A DNA stretch of 64,000 nucleotides from Flavobacterium ovatum (GCF_040703125.1 NZ_CP160035.1:1116001-1180000), one strand, 5' to 3'. Counted from the stretch's first letter, positions 28,466 through 38,292 are shown. Numbers and translations are program-made. The notes: generated from the sequence alone by a model not told the origin.

Positions 28466-29443
28466 CTATTTCCCCAATCCCTTAACAACTTTGTCAAAGT
28501 CGGAGATTATTTTTTGGGTTTTATTAAATGTCTCATATTCTTTTATCGCCTTTTTATCAGCAGTAATTTTTTTTATTTTGCCTTTTCCTTCAAGTACTTT
28601 ATAGTCATTGAAAGTAAGGAATTTATTCACGCTAGTAGCTAATCCTTGCATTGTGAACGTGTTTTCTCGTTCTATCAACCCTTCAATGTAATCAAAATAA
28701 CCCGTAACGGTTCGCTCTAATTGTTTGATTTCTTTTTCCTGTAAATAATTTTTAGTAATTATAACATCCGATTTTAGTATTCTTCCTTCGGGTGCGTTTT
28801 TCCACGAAGTTAATCCCATATTTTCTTTTTTGCTATCAGCTGAGATAGCAATAATTTCGGCTGCAGTATTGCCTGTTATGGCAAAATGGAATTTATTTTG
28901 AATCGTTGCGTAAAAGGCTTTAGTTATTTCGGCATTGTTATCGTAATCAATGGAGCACTCTGCAAAAATATCGGTTACTTGTTGGTATATTCTTCTTTCG
29001 CTTGCACGTATGGAACGAACTCTTTGTAATAACTCTCTAAAATAGTCTTTGCCAAAAAGTGTTTGTCCTTGTTTTAACCGATCATCATCAAGTACAAATC
29101 CTTTAATTATGTATTCTTTTAGGGTTTGCGTTGCCCAAATTCTAAACTGTGTCGCTTTGGTCGAATTTACTCTATAGCCTACAGAAATTATAGCATCTAA
29201 ATTATAGAATTTTGTATTGTATATTTTACCATCCTCGGCAGTATGTTCCAAAATGGAACTAACTGAATTTTCTTCTAGTTCGCCCGATTCAAAAATATTG
29301 ATTAAGTGCTTTGTGATAGCAGGTCTCTGTACCCCAAATAATTCAGCAATAGCTTTTTGAGTAAGCCAAACTGATTCGTTTTGAAGCAAAACATCTACGC
29401 GAACCACTCCGCTTGGGGCGGTATATAATATGAAATCAGTCAT
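28466..29443 (-). CDS. rhuM: RhuM family protein (virulence RhuM)
   Basis: 325 residues. The N-terminal DNA-binding-like region VWLTQKAIAELFGVQRPAITKHL (about 27-49) is followed by the conserved core KFYNLDAIISVGYRVNSTKATQFRIWATQTLKEYIIKGF (about 77-115) and a helical C-terminal half. First named from a Salmonella pathogenicity island, the family is found widely in accessory regions and beside restriction and defence genes; its biochemical role is not established. Here it sits between the mod and res genes of a type III R-M locus, flanked by the two four-helix-bundle genes. All four gaps are short and on one strand, so co-transcription is likely. Confidence 0.9.
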   Translation of the reverse strand: MTDFILYTAPSGVVRVDVLLQNESVWLTQKAIAELFGVQRPAITKHLINIFESGELEENSVSSILEHTAEDGKIYNTKFYNLDAIISVGYRVNSTKATQFRIWATQTLKEYIIKGFVLDDDRLKQGQTLFGKDYFRELLQRVRSIRASERRIYQQVTDIFAECSIDYDNNAEITKAFYATIQNKFHFAITGNTAAEIIAISADSKKENMGLTSWKNAPEGRILKSDVIITKNYLQEKEIKQLERTVTGYFDYIEGLIERENTFTMQGLATSVNKFLTFNDYKVLEGKGKIKKITADKKAIKEYETFNKTQKIISDFDKVVKGLGK

Positions 29444-29452
29444 TTTTATAAA

Positions 29453-29497
29453 GTTATGAATTATGAATTATGAGTTGCCCGGAAAAACTTCTAATTA
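29453..29497. repeat. AT-rich repeat block between rhuM and four-helix-bundle gene 2
   Basis: 29453-29476 is identical to 28026-28049. It is followed by nine bases unlike those of the first block and then AACTTCTAATTA (29486-29497), which contains the stop codon of the small gene. Same design as 28026-28081. Confidence 0.8.
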
Positions 29498-29848
29498 TTT
29501 TTTATTTTTGGTTGTAGTAATAATGCTTTTCAAAATTTTTAATATTTCTAGGGCATCTTTATTTATACTTTCAAATTCAATTTCTGTTATGTAATTCGTT
29601 TCTTTTAATAATTCTAGCCAATACAAACTTTCGTCACATTCTTTTTGAGAAATGGAAAGTTTATGCACAAAATCGGCTTTGCTTTGGCCATTGATTGCCT
29701 CACGAATATTTGCTCCAACTGAAGTTCCAGAACGTAATAATTGTTTAGACATTACAAATTCCTTTCGGTCAGAAATAAGTAATTGATATAATTTTACAAT
29801 TCTAATTGCAAACAAAAAACTCTTGTTTTTAATAATACTCTCACTCAT
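29495..29848 (-). CDS. Four-helix-bundle protein, S23/IVP family (copy 2)
   Basis: 117 residues, paralogue of the gene at 28089 (19 differences). It has the same start, MSESIIKNKSFLFAIRIVK, and core SGTSVGANIREAI...SQKECDESLYWLELL. An in-frame ATG 30 bases further up (29878) would add MSYEFLGIQK, but most of that is translated flanking repeat and is absent from copy 1, so the start at 29848 is preferred. It follows mod by about 40 bases. Substitutions between the copies are mostly conservative (I/V, L/M, E/D), so both probably remain functional. Confidence 0.9.
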   Translation of the reverse strand: MSESIIKNKSFLFAIRIVKLYQLLISDRKEFVMSKQLLRSGTSVGANIREAINGQSKADFVHKLSISQKECDESLYWLELLKETNYITEIEFESINKDALEILKILKSIITTTKNKK

Positions 29849-29865
29849 TTTTTGAATACCCAAAA

Positions 29866-29891
29866 ATTCATAACTCATAACTCATAACTCA
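29866..29891. repeat. AT-rich repeat upstream of four-helix-bundle gene 2
   Basis: On the plus strand, AATTCATAACTCA followed by further ATAACTC units, overlapping the mod stop codon (29889-29891). Same word family as the blocks at 28011, 28443 and 29453. Confidence 0.7.
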
Positions 29892-31535
29892 AAATTTAGT
29901 TATATCTCTTGGGATTTTCTTGAAGATAATATGATGCTTCAACATAAAATCTTTTTCTAACAAACAATTGTCAGCATAGATGATGTATTGACTGGCTTTG
30001 TGTTTTATTCGTGCCATAAAATCATAATCTACTGTAGTAACAGCATCTTTGGTATAATAAAAATAATAATCGGTTTGGTCTTTTGTGCCAATGCGAAAAT
30101 TGTCTTGTTCTAAATTTTGAATTTTAGCAAATGCCGTTCTGGTCTCCGAATACCAAATGTATTTCAGGATATTGTCAATACCAACGGCTTCGTTCAAAAC
30201 GTCTTCTTCCAGAAATAAAGGTTCGCCCAATTCATAATAATCAAAACTACCGCCTGTGCCTTCTATGGCTTTTTTATCTTCCCCGTAGCCATTTATGACT
30301 CTTTTTACTCGCTCGGCAGTAATAGTATTGGCGTAGTCTTCCATTTCTATTAAAATGAACTTTCTGTTGCCGCCATCTTGCTTGTTCAAATTTAAAACTG
30401 CATGAGCCGTTGTTCCTGAACCTGCGAAGCTGTCGAGGATTATGTCGTCTTCATCAGTAGCAATGGTCATAATTTGCCTTAATAACATTTCTGGTTTTGG
30501 GAAGTCGAAAATTGATTTCCCAATAAGTTCTGTGATCTCTTTGGTTCCCTTTATAGAGTGAAAATTTTTATTATCCCAAGTTGTTTTAGCAGTTTGAGTT
30601 AGTTTTCTTTCTTTTTGAAATATTCTAATTTCATTGTCATTGCCTTTATAAGCAATTAAGTCTTCATTTTGTTTTCTAGCTTTATCAGTGCCCCAACACC
30701 AAACACTATCCAACCCTTCGACCGTGCTTGCAAATACTTGCAGCCAACTTTCTACAGGATCTACACTAACTTGAAATAATCCATTACTGTCTGGATTATT
30801 TATATCTACATAAAAGGGGTAACGAAGATTTGGTCGGTTATTAGAATTGAAAGACTTAACATTTCTATTTCTTAACCCTTTTAAATTAAATCCTCCTTTT
30901 TCATCAAAATACACATATTTTGTTCCTTCAACTTCAATTTCATTTAAGTAAAGATCATTTGCTTTTTTAGCAAAAACGAGAATATATTCATGTGTTTTAG
31001 CAAAAAAACCATATCGTCTCCCTTCAGGTTTTACTATAACTGTAATTGTAGAAATGTAGTTAGATTCTCCAAATATTTCAGTACATAAAAACCTTAGATT
31101 TGTCATTTCATTTTCATCAATACTAATAAAGATTGCACCATTGTCAGCTAGTAATTTATGTAATAATTTCAATCTTGGGTACATCATACACAACCATTTG
31201 TCGTGACGTGTTAGATCTTCGCCATCACTACCCACGACTTCGCCCAACCATTTTTTAATTTTTGGGTGGTTTACATTGTCATTATACACCCAACTTTCGT
31301 TTCCGGTGTTGTAAGGTGGGTCAATGTAGATGCATTTTATCTTGCCTTCGTATTCGGGCAAAAGGCTTTTCAAGGCTTCCAGGTTGTCGCCGTGAATTAT
31401 TTTGTTACCACTGTTGTTGGGTTCCGTTTGCTCAATGCCATCCGTAAAACCATATTGTGGTTCTAATATTTTATAAGGCACATCTTGATGATGGTTGATT
31501 ACTTTTTCTTTTCCAATCCAGTTTAGTGTAGGCAT
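29889..31535 (-). CDS. mod: Type III restriction-modification DNA methyltransferase, Mod subunit
   Basis: Site-specific N6-adenine (beta-class) methyltransferase; its central variable region sets the recognition sequence of the whole system. 548 residues. Order of motifs: KCIYIDPPYNTGNE (catalytic DPPY, residues 72-75), a target-recognition region (about 160-340), then SAM-binding DSFAGSGTTAHAV (about 368-380), giving the beta-class permuted order. No frameshift or homopolymer tract suggesting phase variation was seen. First gene of the unit, with no exact TAnnTTTG promoter upstream. Confidence 0.94.
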   Translation of the reverse strand: MPTLNWIGKEKVINHHQDVPYKILEPQYGFTDGIEQTEPNNSGNKIIHGDNLEALKSLLPEYEGKIKCIYIDPPYNTGNESWVYNDNVNHPKIKKWLGEVVGSDGEDLTRHDKWLCMMYPRLKLLHKLLADNGAIFISIDENEMTNLRFLCTEIFGESNYISTITVIVKPEGRRYGFFAKTHEYILVFAKKANDLYLNEIEVEGTKYVYFDEKGGFNLKGLRNRNVKSFNSNNRPNLRYPFYVDINNPDSNGLFQVSVDPVESWLQVFASTVEGLDSVWCWGTDKARKQNEDLIAYKGNDNEIRIFQKERKLTQTAKTTWDNKNFHSIKGTKEITELIGKSIFDFPKPEMLLRQIMTIATDEDDIILDSFAGSGTTAHAVLNLNKQDGGNRKFILIEMEDYANTITAERVKRVINGYGEDKKAIEGTGGSFDYYELGEPLFLEEDVLNEAVGIDNILKYIWYSETRTAFAKIQNLEQDNFRIGTKDQTDYYFYYTKDAVTTVDYDFMARIKHKASQYIIYADNCLLEKDFMLKHHIIFKKIPRDITKF

Positions 31536-31878
31536 TGCAATTCTTGTATTTTATTAAGTTGGGTAAAAATAGGATATTATTGTCAAACAATTATGGGAGT
31601 TCTGTAACGGTATCAAAAAAACAGTGTCAAAACGATCAATATAAGTGCCAAATTTTCGGGAGTTAACCTTGTTTAATTATTTTAAATCATCATAAATACT
31701 ACTATTTTTGATAGGGGATTTTTTAATTATTAATACGTAGCCCCCCTGTTTTACTGAGTTTTTTTAGAGTACGAACAAAATACACCTCTTCAAAGGTCGA
31801 TTTGTACCACTTTTTTCTCTTTCGATAAAAGTAATTTTACCTTATTGAAATTGATTACTAATAACCAACTAAACCATT
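31536..31878. other. Intergenic region between divergent mod and susC
   Basis: Carries a possible promoter (31703-31710) and two GGGAGTT words (31594 and 31658), the complement of the AACTCCC words repeated upstream of the DUF1080 gene. Nothing else recognised; 5' leader of susC would be about 160 bases. Confidence 0.5.
31703..31710 (+). promoter_or_regulatory. Putative susC -7 element (TATTTTTG)
   Basis: A TAnnTTTG match 168 bases before the susC ATG. Long leaders are common for susC genes. No well-spaced -33 TTG was found. Confidence 0.35.
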
Positions 31879-34800
31879 ATGAATAAAATTAACTACATGA
31901 AACAAAAAAAGAAGTTATTGATTTCTGACTTTAATAGAATGATTGCACTTGTTTTATTACTCACTATACCAGTGATCGCAAATGCACAATCAAAAGTTGT
32001 GACAGGAAAAGTACTAGATGAGTTAAGTGATCCATTACCCGGAGTTACTGTAATGGTTAAAGGAACCAAAACAGCTACTCAAACTGATGGTGACGGAAAT
32101 TTTAAATTACAAGCAAATCCAACGAGTCAACTGACTTTCTCTTACATCGGGTTTAAATCAAAAACAGTTTCGATAAGTAATAAAGCTATAATCAATATTA
32201 CTCTTGAGGGAAACACAACTTCACTTGATGAAATAGTGGTAGTAGGATACGGAACTCAAAAAAGAAGTGACCTTACTGGTTCCGTAGGGAAATTGTCAGT
32301 GGAAGATTTACAAAAAGCACCTGTACGTTCTTTTGACGAAGCTTTGGCGGGACGTATCGCAGGGGTACAAGTAACATCCTCTGATGGTCAGCCAGGATCT
32401 GGAGTGAATATCGTCATTCGTGGAAACAATTCGGTTACGCAAGACAATTCTCCTTTGTACGTAATTGATGGCTTTTTAATTGAAAACCCAAATAACAACG
32501 CAATCAATCCACAAGATATTGAGTCATTAATTGTTTTGAAAGACGCATCTGCAACAGCTATTTATGGTGCTAGAGGAGCAAATGGAGTAATCGTTATTAC
32601 AACTAAAAAAGGAAAATCAGGAAAACCAGTATTTAGTTTTGATGCTTCCTATGGTTTTCAAGAGAATTTGAAAAAAACAGATGTTTTGAGTCCTTATGAG
32701 TTTGTCAAAGCGCAAATTGAATTTGATCCAACACCAATTTCTGGTAATAGCTACAAATCACCTACACAGATTTATTTGTCTGACGGAAAAACGTTGGATT
32801 ATTACAAAGGTATTGCGGGCAAAGATTGGGAAGGTAAAGTGACCAGAGTAGCTCCTATGAAAAATTATAATTTTGCTGTAAGAGGCGGGAATGAAAAAAC
32901 AAAATACGCTTTCTCTACTTCGTTAAATGACCAAGATGGGATTTTGATTAATTCCAACTACAAACGTTTTCAAGGCCGATTGAATGTAGATCATACCATT
33001 AATAAGAAGTTTAAATTAGGTTTTAGTACCAACTATAGCCACTTGGATCAAACAGGAATTAGTCCATCACAATCACAATTTAGTTCGTCTACAAATATTA
33101 TGTTCTCAGTTTGGGGATACAAACCTTTGGACTCAGGTTTGACAAATCTTGAAGAAGAACTTTTGGATCCAGATGTGAATCCTGTAAATGATTATAGAGT
33201 AAATCCATTATTGAATTTGAGTAATTTGTATCGTTTGAATACCACTAAAAATTTCAATACAAATGCTTATTTTGAATATAATATTATACCAGATTTAAAA
33301 TTGAGGGTTACAGCTGGCGTTAACGAAACAAGAGTACAGCGTAACTCTTTCAATAATACCAATACGCAATACGGATATGTAGGCAGTAATAATGGAATTA
33401 ATGGTTCTATTGATTATGCGCAAAAAAGCAATTGGTTAAATGAAAACACCTTGACTTGGAATAAGAAAATTAATAAAAAACATTTAATTAATTTACTCGG
33501 TGGTTTTACATTACAAAAAGAAACTACTAAAAATTATGGTAGAAGCGCTAATCAAATTCCACTAGAGTATGAGTCTCTTGGTTTGAACGGTTTAGATAAA
33601 GGGACGCAATTACGAGTAGACACTTTTGAATCCTTATGGTCAATGGCTTCATTCTTAGGTAGAATAAATTATAATTATAATTCTAAGTATTTGTTTACAG
33701 CTTCTATAAGAGCAGATGGTTCTTCAAAATTTCCTGCAGACAATCATTGGGGGTATTTTCCATCGGCGGCTGTATCATGGAAATTTAGTAATGAAAACTT
33801 CCTTAAAAACAGCAAAGTTTTATCAGAAGGAAAAATACGTTCTAGCTACGGTCAAACAGGAAACAATAGAGTGGGAGATTTTGATTACTTGACAAATTAT
33901 TACAATCCCTTAGAAAGTAATTATGTGTTTGATAATAATTATGCTCCTAATGTAGTGGCAACCAACTTGGGTAATTCTAAGTTAAAATGGGAAACTACAG
34001 AGCAAACAGATTTAGGGTTGGATTTAGGGTTTTTTAAACAGCGCATTACCATATCGGCAGATGTGTATAAAAAAACAACCAAGGACTTATTGTTAAAAGC
34101 TTCTTTACCACAATCTTCTGGATTTAATACTGCAATCAAAAATGTGGGGAGTATTCAAAATCAAGGTTTAGAGTTGACTTTGAATACAGAGAATATTAAA
34201 ACTAAAGACTTCTCATGGTCTACTTCTTTTAATATTGCTTTTAATGAAAATAAAGTTTTGGCTTTGAGTGATAATCAAACGACTTTAGAGAGTACGTTGC
34301 GTTGGGATACACAATGGGAAAATACGCCTGCATACATCGCAACAATCGGAAAACCATTAGGAATTATGTATGGTTACATGGCTGATGGTACTTACAAGTA
34401 TAGCGATTTTGATAAAGATGGAAGTGGTATATATACTTTAAAATCTAATGTAACTACAAACGGAAATAGCCGAGCCAACATTCAACCAGGAGACATAAAA
34501 TATCAAGATTTGAATGGTGATTTGATTGTAAATGCTGATGATTATACTGAAATAGGTCATGGGTTACCAAAGCATACTGGTGGATTTACAAACAACTTTA
34601 GGTATAAAGGGTTTGATTTGAATCTGTTTTTCCAATGGTCTTATGGGAATGATATCATGAATGCCAACAGAATTGTTTTTGAAGGAAATACTAAAACGGC
34701 CTCTTACTTGAATCAATTTGCAAGTTATGCTGATCGTTGGACTCCTGAAAATCCAGATTCTGATATTTATAGAACAAGAGGATATTTTGGAGGAGGATAT

Positions 34801-35064
34801 TCTTCACATTATGTAGAGGATGGTTCTTTTCTTAGACTTAAAACGGTTTCTTTTGGATATAATCTAGATGCTAAAAGAATAAAATCAATCGGTTTAAAAT
34901 CAGTTCGACTTTATGTTTCTGCTCAAAACTTGTACACTTGGACTAAGTATTCTGGACCAGATCCTGAGGTGAACACTTATAATTCAGCTTTAACATCTGG
35001 ATTTGACTACTCAGCGTATCCAAGATCAAGAACAATCACTTTTGGTACTAACATCTCATTCTAA
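31879..35064 (+). CDS. SusC/RagA-family TonB-linked outer-membrane transporter
   Basis: Imports oligosaccharides across the outer membrane in complex with SusD. 1061 residues. A signal segment (LVLLLTIPVIANAQ) is followed by a carboxypeptidase-like N-terminal domain (VTGKVLDELSDPLPGVTVMVKGT, about 41-110), the TonB box/linker (EIVVVGYGTQKRSDLTGSV), the plug with PLYVIDGFLI and DASATAIYGARGANGVIVITTK (about 195-245), and a 22-strand barrel to the terminal F. It is followed 12 bases later by susD. First gene of the polysaccharide locus; regulator probably the hybrid two-component protein at 38566. Confidence 0.96.
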   Translation: MNKINYMKQKKKLLISDFNRMIALVLLLTIPVIANAQSKVVTGKVLDELSDPLPGVTVMVKGTKTATQTDGDGNFKLQANPTSQLTFSYIGFKSKTVSISNKAIINITLEGNTTSLDEIVVVGYGTQKRSDLTGSVGKLSVEDLQKAPVRSFDEALAGRIAGVQVTSSDGQPGSGVNIVIRGNNSVTQDNSPLYVIDGFLIENPNNNAINPQDIESLIVLKDASATAIYGARGANGVIVITTKKGKSGKPVFSFDASYGFQENLKKTDVLSPYEFVKAQIEFDPTPISGNSYKSPTQIYLSDGKTLDYYKGIAGKDWEGKVTRVAPMKNYNFAVRGGNEKTKYAFSTSLNDQDGILINSNYKRFQGRLNVDHTINKKFKLGFSTNYSHLDQTGISPSQSQFSSSTNIMFSVWGYKPLDSGLTNLEEELLDPDVNPVNDYRVNPLLNLSNLYRLNTTKNFNTNAYFEYNIIPDLKLRVTAGVNETRVQRNSFNNTNTQYGYVGSNNGINGSIDYAQKSNWLNENTLTWNKKINKKHLINLLGGFTLQKETTKNYGRSANQIPLEYESLGLNGLDKGTQLRVDTFESLWSMASFLGRINYNYNSKYLFTASIRADGSSKFPADNHWGYFPSAAVSWKFSNENFLKNSKVLSEGKIRSSYGQTGNNRVGDFDYLTNYYNPLESNYVFDNNYAPNVVATNLGNSKLKWETTEQTDLGLDLGFFKQRITISADVYKKTTKDLLLKASLPQSSGFNTAIKNVGSIQNQGLELTLNTENIKTKDFSWSTSFNIAFNENKVLALSDNQTTLESTLRWDTQWENTPAYIATIGKPLGIMYGYMADGTYKYSDFDKDGSGIYTLKSNVTTNGNSRANIQPGDIKYQDLNGDLIVNADDYTEIGHGLPKHTGGFTNNFRYKGFDLNLFFQWSYGNDIMNANRIVFEGNTKTASYLNQFASYADRWTPENPDSDIYRTRGYFGGGYSSHYVEDGSFLRLKTVSFGYNLDAKRIKSIGLKSVRLYVSAQNLYTWTKYSGPDPEVNTYNSALTSGFDYSAYPRSRTITFGTNISF

Positions 35065-35076
35065 AAAATAAAAAAG

Positions 35077-36675
35077 ATGAAAAAGACACTATTATTATTA
35101 CTTATAACTGCACTAGGAGTCGTATCATGTGACGATTTCTTGAATACTGAACCGATCAATAAAATTTCAATCAAACAATATTATACCGATGAAGCGGGAT
35201 TAACCCAAGCTTTGGCAGGTGTTTATGACCAGCTAGGTAGTGATGCCTTGTATGGAAACGGTATGTTTTTGCGTTACAATGGCTGTACGGATGAGGGATA
35301 TTATGCTCGAAGCACCGTTTCAACAGGTGTGTTTGTAAATAATTTTGACCCAACAAACTCTGACATCAATAGTTTATGGCAAAGTTGTTATTTGGGAATT
35401 AATCGTGCTAATGATTTAATTGCTAATGTAGACTTGCCCGTGATGGATGAGAATAAACGAAAAATTATTCTAGGGGAAGCTATATTTCTAAGAGGGTATT
35501 ATTACTTTTTATTGGTATCTCACTTTGAAAATATTCCTTTGATACTAACACCAACAACTAGTCCTAATGATGTTTATGTGGCACAAACACCTATGAAAGA
35601 CGTTTATAGACAAATTCTAAAAGACATGACAGATGCGGAAGAGAAAGTCAGTACTTCAACAGAATTTGGTTATTCCAGTCGTGTTTCAAAAACAGTAGTA
35701 CAAGGAATTTTGGCTAGAGTTTGTTTGCAAATGTCAGGATACCCAATGAACGATGCTACTAAATTTGCAGACGCATTATCATGGGCCAAAAAAGTACAAA
35801 CTTCAGGGGAACATGGACTGCGAACTACTTATAATTCTAGTTTGACCAATAGCGCATACAGTCAAATTTTTATTAATCATGCTCAAGATGTTTATGATAT
35901 TAAAGAAAGTATGTGGGAGATTGATTTCTTAGGAAACAGAAGCGATGGAAACCTAGAGACTGGTCGTGTAGGGAATACTAATGGAATTACCATGACTAGT
36001 GCAGCTCTAACGCAAACATTAGGATATAGTTATGGTTTTATCAAAGGAACCGCACGACTGTATAAAGGGTATAAGACGGGAGATTTACGTCGTGACTGGG
36101 TGTTAACGCCGTTTACTTATAACAACGCTACTGGTGCCAAAGTGCCAATAACAATAACGACTGGTTACGGAAGAGATTGTGCGAAATGGAGAAGAGAATT
36201 TGAGTTGTCATCCCCAAAAAATAAAAACCATGGACCAATTAATTTTCCAGTATTACGTTATGCGGATGTATTGTTAATGATTGCCGAAGCTGAAAATCAA
36301 GTAAACGGACCTACAACTATTGCTTATGACGCATTGAATCAGGTAAGAAGACGTGGTTTTGGTCTGAATATCGCAACAGCTAGCGTAGTAGCAGATGCAG
36401 CCGCAGGACTGTCTAAAGCAGATTTTCAATTGGCAGTAGAGAACGAACGTATGTTGGAATTGTGTTTTGAAGGGACACGTCACCTGGATTTAATTCGTTG
36501 GAATAAATATGTGAGCACTATGAATTCTGTTGGGAATGAAATCGCAACCAATGGAGGAGCACAAGCTTATGGAGGTTTGGGAGGTAAAAATGTTACTGCA
36601 CGTCATTTGGTTTATCCTATACCCGCCAAAGAAAGATCGGTGAATAAAAAGTTAGATCAAAATAAAGATTGGTAG
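35077..36675 (+). CDS. SusD/RagB-family substrate-binding lipoprotein
   Basis: Surface lipoprotein that caps the SusC barrel and binds glycan. 532 residues. Lipobox LGVVSCDDF (Cys 18), then DFLNTEP, a helical TPR-like core (LWQSCYLGINRANDLIANV, ILGEAIFLRGYYYFLLV) and the C-terminal family block FPVLRYADVLLMIAEAEN...NERMLELCFEGTRHLDLIRW, ending VNKKLDQNKDW. It is paired with the preceding susC. Confidence 0.96.
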   Translation: MKKTLLLLLITALGVVSCDDFLNTEPINKISIKQYYTDEAGLTQALAGVYDQLGSDALYGNGMFLRYNGCTDEGYYARSTVSTGVFVNNFDPTNSDINSLWQSCYLGINRANDLIANVDLPVMDENKRKIILGEAIFLRGYYYFLLVSHFENIPLILTPTTSPNDVYVAQTPMKDVYRQILKDMTDAEEKVSTSTEFGYSSRVSKTVVQGILARVCLQMSGYPMNDATKFADALSWAKKVQTSGEHGLRTTYNSSLTNSAYSQIFINHAQDVYDIKESMWEIDFLGNRSDGNLETGRVGNTNGITMTSAALTQTLGYSYGFIKGTARLYKGYKTGDLRRDWVLTPFTYNNATGAKVPITITTGYGRDCAKWRREFELSSPKNKNHGPINFPVLRYADVLLMIAEAENQVNGPTTIAYDALNQVRRRGFGLNIATASVVADAAAGLSKADFQLAVENERMLELCFEGTRHLDLIRWNKYVSTMNSVGNEIATNGGAQAYGGLGGKNVTARHLVYPIPAKERSVNKKLDQNKDW

Positions 36676-36694
36676 TTTTACAAATAGTTTAAAA

Positions 36695-38272
36695 ATGATA
36701 CAATTAAAAATAAATAGGATGTTTACACCAAGAATAAACCAACTGTGTTTAGGAATGTTGTCTTTATTTATGGGTACTACTTTTTGTAATGCCCAAAAAC
36801 AAGCACAAATTTTCAAAAACTATCAAAAGGACGCCACTGTGCTCCCCGATTTTTCCTATGCGGGCTATCACAATGGAGAAATTGGAATTCCGAACGACTT
36901 GAATTATAAGGTTTTTGATGTAACTGCTTATGGCGCAAAACCCAATGATGCTGTTTCGGATAAAGTGGCCATTCAAAAAGCGATTCAAGCGGCAAATGCA
37001 AATGGTTCTGGGATTGTTTTTTTTCCAAAAGGACGCTTTTTGGTGAATGAAGATGGGGATGATTTGTCTCGAATAGTTTCCAAAGGAAGTAAAATCATCT
37101 TTAGAGGAAGCGGATCTGGTAAGGATGGCACCGAATTGTTTATGAAAAATACTTTGCAACCTACAGATCCAAAAAAAATGTGGACTGTACCTACTTTGTT
37201 TTCTTTTACCAGTAATGGTAGCGATAAAAAAGTGGGAGATGTTGCGGCTTCCGCCAAAGTAGGAAGCTTTGATTTAGAGCTGAGTACTAGCAAAGGATTG
37301 AAAGCAGGAGATTGGATTGTTTTGAAGATTCTAGATACTAATCCAGATTTCATAAAGTCGGAATTTGGTGAAGTAGCAGTGAATCCTACTTGGACGTATA
37401 TTACAGACAAAGGTTTGGAAATACGTGTGATGTACCAAATTGCAAAAATAAAAGGACAAACGATCACATTGGCAGCGCCGATTCCGTATGCAGTAGATGC
37501 TAAGTACAAATGGGAAGTGTATAAATTTGCCAATAGTGAAGAAATTGGTATCGAAGATATAGCCTTTGTGGGCAACTGGAAAGAGAAGTTTGTGCATCAC
37601 GCTTCTTGGATACACGATAGTGGTTATTCGCTAGTGAGTATATCAAAAACCACCAATTCATGGATGAAAAATTGTCGTTTTACGGATTGTAGTTCGGCAG
37701 CAACAATTTCGCAGTCTGCTAATTTTACGGCTTTGAATTGCATAATTACAGGCACAGGTGGTCACAATGCGATTGCTTCTAATGGTAGTACTAATGTTTT
37801 GATTGCAAAATGTGTTGACGAAGCTTCGCAATGGCATTCTTTTGGCGCATCGCATTGCTCGATGAATACGGTGATTTGGGATTGTACGTATCCAGCAACG
37901 ACTTGTTTTGAGTCCCATTCTAGTCAGCCTCGCAATACGTTGCTTGATGGTGTGACAGGAGGATTTATGAGCAGTAGAGCAGGTGGATCTGTTTTTAATA
38001 TGCCCAATCATATGCAAGGATTGGTTTTGTGGAATTATACACAAACGAGCCCTGTATTGAAAAACTTCGAATTTTGGCCTCCCAAAGAAATTTACTGGAA
38101 ATTGTTGAAACCCACCATTGTTGGATTCAAAAGTGAAGGAACTACTTTCATTAAAGAGCAATTGCGTTATGGTGAGTCACTAGATGGTTTGGTTGAACCG
38201 GCTTCCTTGTATATCGCTCAATTAAAAATAAGACTTAAGAAAGTACCTGCTTGGGTTAGCGAACTTCCTTAA
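36695..38272 (+). CDS. Pectate-lyase-superfamily right-handed beta-helix protein
   Basis: 525 residues, exported (hydrophobic segment ending TTFCNAQ; the ATG at 36719 is an alternative start). It opens with the Pectate_lyase_3 pattern VFDVTAYGAKPNDAVSDKVAIQKAIQAA. A long parallel beta-helix follows (about 75-460) with GTGGHNAIASNGSTNVLIAKC-type rungs, and the C-terminal segment ASLYIAQLKIRLKKVPAW resembles the DUF4955 tail found on some PUL beta-helix proteins. It probably cleaves a uronic-acid-containing chain; lyase or hydrolase mechanism cannot be decided by eye. No T9SS tail, so it is probably periplasmic. It follows susD by 19 bases and is closed by a terminator. Confidence 0.75.
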   Translation: MIQLKINRMFTPRINQLCLGMLSLFMGTTFCNAQKQAQIFKNYQKDATVLPDFSYAGYHNGEIGIPNDLNYKVFDVTAYGAKPNDAVSDKVAIQKAIQAANANGSGIVFFPKGRFLVNEDGDDLSRIVSKGSKIIFRGSGSGKDGTELFMKNTLQPTDPKKMWTVPTLFSFTSNGSDKKVGDVAASAKVGSFDLELSTSKGLKAGDWIVLKILDTNPDFIKSEFGEVAVNPTWTYITDKGLEIRVMYQIAKIKGQTITLAAPIPYAVDAKYKWEVYKFANSEEIGIEDIAFVGNWKEKFVHHASWIHDSGYSLVSISKTTNSWMKNCRFTDCSSAATISQSANFTALNCIITGTGGHNAIASNGSTNVLIAKCVDEASQWHSFGASHCSMNTVIWDCTYPATTCFESHSSQPRNTLLDGVTGGFMSSRAGGSVFNMPNHMQGLVLWNYTQTSPVLKNFEFWPPKEIYWKLLKPTIVGFKSEGTTFIKEQLRYGESLDGLVEPASLYIAQLKIRLKKVPAWVSELP

Positions 38273-38292
38273 TTTGTTTAATTCTTGAAAAT

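Noticed and set aside
28089..29848. Diversity-generating retroelement (Avd-like four-helix-bundle proteins)
   Set aside because: No reverse transcriptase, template repeat or variable repeat is in the locus; only the protein fold is shared.
37658..38161. Long antisense frame inside the beta-helix gene
   Set aside because: Shadow frame of a well-supported gene, with no family resemblance.
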